Below are positions 61,805-64,000 of a stretch of DNA of 64,000 nucleotides, in pieces; position 1 is the first letter of the stretch, and each line of letters opens with the position of its first letter. This stretch comes from Endosaccharibacter trunci (lineage in GTDB: Bacteria; Pseudomonadota; Alphaproteobacteria; Acetobacterales; Acetobacteraceae): NCBI GenBank assembly GCA_024515975.1, contig JAMSKV010000012.1:62001-126000 (forward strand), written 5' to 3'. The notes below the pieces were generated by a model that searched no databases, was not told where the DNA came from, and saw only the letters and a list, made by a program, of their open reading frames with translations. Both the position numbers and the translations under genes were made by a program.

Positions 61805-63256
61805 TCACTCCGCCGCCTGGGCGGTCTGCGCGTTCTGTTCCATCCAGCGATGCATCTGCTCGGCGGCGTCGCGACCGTCGCGGATCGCCCACACCACCAG
61901 GCTCGCGCCGCGCACGATGTCGCCGGCGGCGAACACGCCCGGCAGGCTGGTCATGAAGCTCTTGTGCCCGATCTTCAGCGTGCCCCAGCGGGACACCTCC
62001 AGCTCGGGCTGGTTCCACAGCGTCGGCAGCGGCTCCGGATCGAAGCCCAGCGCCTTGATGACCAGCTCCGCCTCGAGCGTGAAGGCGCTGTTCTCGACCG
62101 GATCGACCGATTGCCGCCCGGTCGCGTCCGGCAGTCCCAGCTTCATGCGCGACGCGCGCACGCCAGTCACCGCATCGTCGCCCAGGAACGAGTCGGGCGC
62201 TGCCAGCCACACGAACTCGACGCCCTCCTCCTCCGCATTCTTCACCTCGCGGAGCGAGCCCGGCATGTTCGCCCGGTCGCGGCGGTACAGGCATTTCACC
62301 GATTTGGCGCCCTGGCGGATCGCCGTGCGCACGCAATCCATCGCCGTGTCGCCGCCGCCGATCACCACGACATTCTTGCCGCGCGCATCCAGCTCGCCGC
62401 TATCGAACGCCGGGACCTGGTCGCCGAGCGACCGGCGATTGGACGCGGTCAGATAATCCAGCGCCTTCACCAGCCCGTTCAGGCCGGAGCCCGGACCGCC
62501 GAGCGCGCGCGACTTGTAAACGCCCGTCGCCAGCAGAACCGCGTCGTGACGCGACCGGAGGGTCGAGAACGCGATCTCGTCGTCGCTATCCTCTGCACCG
62601 ACGGCCTTGCCGAGATGGAACTGGATGCGCCCGTCCTCCAGCAGCTTGTGCCGGCGCAGCACGATATCCTTTTCCAGCTTGAAGCCGGGAATGCCGTAGA
62701 TCATCAGCCCGCCGACACGGTCGTAGCGATCGTAGACATGCACCTGATAGCCCAGGCGGCGGAGCTGCTCGGCCGCCGCCAGGCCGCCGGGCCCCGCGCC
62801 GACGATGCCGACCGATTGCGGGCGCTCATGGCGCGGCGAGAGCGGCTTCACCCAGCCCTGCTCCCAGGCATTGTCGGTCACGAACCGCTCCACGGCGCCG
62901 ATGGTGACGCTCTCGAAGCCCTTCTCGATCACGCAGTTGCCTTCGCACAGGCGGTCCTGCGGGCAGATGCGACCGCAAATCTCCGGGAAATTGTTGGTGG
63001 CCGCGCTGATCTCGTACGCTTCCTCCAGACGGCCCTCGGCAGTGAGCTTGAGCCAATCGGGGATGTTGTTGTTCAGCGGGCAATGCACCGAACAGAACGG
63101 TACGCCGCATTGCGAGCAGCGGCTGGCCTGGATCTCGGCGCGCTTCGGCTCGAAATCCTCATAGATCTCATCGAAATCGTGGGTCCGCTCGGCCGCCAGA
63201 CGCTTGTCCGGCTGGTGCTGCTCGACCGAGACGAATTGCAGCATGCGTTCGGCCAT
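61805..63256 (-). CDS. gltD: Glutamate synthase (NADPH) small subunit
   Basis: 483 residues, ATG 63256. The N-terminal 4Fe-4S cysteines are in ASRCSQCGVPFCSVHCPLNN and CGRICPQDRLCEGNC. FAD binds at SVGIVGAGPGGLAAAEQLRR and NADPH at NVVVIGGGDTAMDCVRTA; LPGVFAAGDIVRGASLVVWAI closes the FAD site. It takes electrons from NADPH and passes them through Fe-S clusters to GltB. The two genes form one unit. The 167 bases before it are AT-richer than the surroundings and should hold the promoter, but no clear NtrC or Lrp site was seen. Confidence 0.97.
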   Translation of the reverse strand: MAERMLQFVSVEQHQPDKRLAAERTHDFDEIYEDFEPKRAEIQASRCSQCGVPFCSVHCPLNNNIPDWLKLTAEGRLEEAYEISAATNNFPEICGRICPQDRLCEGNCVIEKGFESVTIGAVERFVTDNAWEQGWVKPLSPRHERPQSVGIVGAGPGGLAAAEQLRRLGYQVHVYDRYDRVGGLMIYGIPGFKLEKDIVLRRHKLLEDGRIQFHLGKAVGAEDSDDEIAFSTLRSRHDAVLLATGVYKSRALGGPGSGLNGLVKALDYLTASNRRSLGDQVPAFDSGELDARGKNVVVIGGGDTAMDCVRTAIRQGAKSVKCLYRRDRANMPGSLREVKNAEEEGVEFVWLAAPDSFLGDDAVTGVRASRMKLGLPDATGRQSVDPVENSAFTLEAELVIKALGFDPEPLPTLWNQPELEVSRWGTLKIGHKSFMTSLPGVFAAGDIVRGASLVVWAIRDGRDAAEQMHRWMEQNAQTAQAAE

Positions 63257-63423
63257 GGGCGTTCCCTTCCGCTCGGAGACACGCCCATCCGCGAGCGCAT
63301 CACCGACCTAAAGAACCGAGCCCCAGCATAAAAGACAGCAAACCTGCCCTATCGGCGGTTTTCTTACGATTTTCTCATGATATCGACCAGATTATGTCGT
63401 CCGAAAGGTCCGAAACGGACCTA

Positions 63424-64000
63424 TCACGCCGGAAGCTCCCGTTTTCCGCCGCCAGGCCGGTAGCGCTGCAGATAGGACGGCACCACCAGCTCGACCGGCG
63501 TCGGAACGATGCCAAGGTCCTGCAGCCCGGCCGCGTCCGGCGCCACCACGTTGTCGCGGCCGAGCATCCGGAGCTGGTCGCGGGTCAGCATCTTGCCCGG
63601 CAGCCGTTCCAGGATGCTGGCTTGCAGGGAGGCGATCGCGGGTGGAACGGCGATCAGCGGGCGGCGGCGGCGCATCTCGCGCATCATCCAGGCCAACAGC
63701 TCGCGGAAGGTCCAGACGCGCGGACCGCCCAGCTCATACGTCCCACCGCGCGGCGCGCCGGGCAGCGTCACCGCCCGCACCGCATCCGCCACGTCGCCGG
63801 CATAGACCGGCTGCATCCGCGTCCCGCCGCTGAACACCGGCATGAAAGGCGAGATCCGGCCGATGGCGCCGAAGCGGTTGAAGAAGGAATCCTCCGGGCC
63901 GAACACCAGAGACGGGCGAAGGATGGTGGCATCGGGGAAGTTCTCCCGCACGGCCTGCTCGCCTTCCGCCTTGGAGCGCGCATAGGCGCTGTCGCTGTCC
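63424..64000 (-). CDS. NAD(P)-binding epimerase/dehydratase-like protein, C-terminal part (5' end outside window)
   Basis: The frame is open to the window edge; 192 residues are visible. It contains YARSK, the Tyr-x3-Lys of extended short-chain dehydrogenases, then ATILRPSLVFGPEDSFFNRF, MQPVYAGDVADAVRAV and YELGGPRVWTFRELLAWM. This pattern is typical of the NDUFA9-like (complex I 39-kDa) and NmrA/epimerase-type group in alphaproteobacteria. Probable role: NAD(P)-binding accessory protein or quinone-related reductase; the N-terminal nucleotide loop is not in the window. It lies upstream of gltD on the same strand, with 167 bases between. Confidence 0.9.
   Translation of the reverse strand, partial: DSDSAYARSKAEGEQAVRENFPDATILRPSLVFGPEDSFFNRFGAIGRISPFMPVFSGGTRMQPVYAGDVADAVRAVTLPGAPRGGTYELGGPRVWTFRELLAWMMREMRRRRPLIAVPPAIASLQASILERLPGKMLTRDQLRMLGRDNVVAPDAAGLQDLGIVPTPVELVVPSYLQRYRPGGGKRELPA

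Noticed and set aside
63257-63423. Search for NtrC, Lrp or riboswitch signals before gltD
   Set aside because: AT-rich sequence is present but no convincing site or conserved fold could be named.

Overview
The window is GC-rich and densely coded, with a small AT-rich mobile element as the main exception. It fits an acetic acid bacterium (alphaproteobacterium, family Acetobacteraceae). Indicators are the GMC dehydrogenase with a gluconate-2-dehydrogenase-type small-subunit domain, the S53 sedolisin-type acid protease, two Hint-domain proteins with autotransporter-type repeats, and a type II-C CRISPR locus. The family assignment is inference from gene content; no rRNA or tRNA gene was seen.

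Layout. 0-0.8 kb: 3' end of an RND efflux pump and a fragment resembling a DUF2252 protein. 0.8-9 kb, minus strand: a glycan unit (GT9 heptosyltransferase, GT4 glycosyltransferase, asparagine-synthase-type amidotransferase) that once ran close up to a CPA1 Na+/H+ antiporter and a small alpha/beta-barrel protein. A 2212-bp IS5-like element with cargo genes now separates the two parts. 8.7-21 kb, plus strand: a tightly overlapping chain ygfZ-hisI-lpxB followed by six genes that form an uncommon membrane/cytoskeletal module: a zinc-ribbon protein, a vWA-like membrane protein, a three-TM protein, a 1192-aa tubulin-like GTPase-fold protein, an exported peptidoglycan-binding-like protein and a zinc-ribbon/PEGA protein. 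An AEC transporter closes the chain. 21-25 kb: a DUF421 pair and a cyclic-nucleotide-binding Na+/H+ antiporter.

25.1-30.3 kb: a compact type II-C CRISPR-Cas locus with a divergent tracrRNA gene, an intact cas9 and cas1, a cas2 with a stop codon in place of a conserved Trp codon, and an array of four 36-nt repeats and three 30-nt spacers. 30.4-43.4 kb: a surface-glycoprotein island. It holds a 2OG-Fe(II) oxygenase, a 1151-aa fusion of strand-loop-strand repeats, Hint domain and GT4 glycosyltransferase, a sulfotransferase, an autotransporter O-heptosyltransferase with its four-Cys iron finger, a 1204-aa repeat/Hint protein and an S53 protease. The four central genes overlap by ATGA, so the modifying enzyme and its likely substrates are made together.

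43.4-64 kb: mostly housekeeping. FKBP isomerase, YihY membrane protein, Ste24-type M48 protease and quinone oxidoreductase (minus strand); a hydrolase/Gluconate_2-dh3 fusion plus GMC oxidoreductase (plus strand); an AarF kinase and PepF-type peptidase; a DUF3667 protein; a DUF1176-like protein; a PiT phosphate transporter; glutamate synthase gltD-gltB; and the 3' part of an NAD(P)-binding protein.

The two most unusual systems are the tubulin-like/vWA operon and the repeat/Hint/heptosyltransferase island. The CRISPR locus is notable for its damaged cas2 and its compact tracrRNA.
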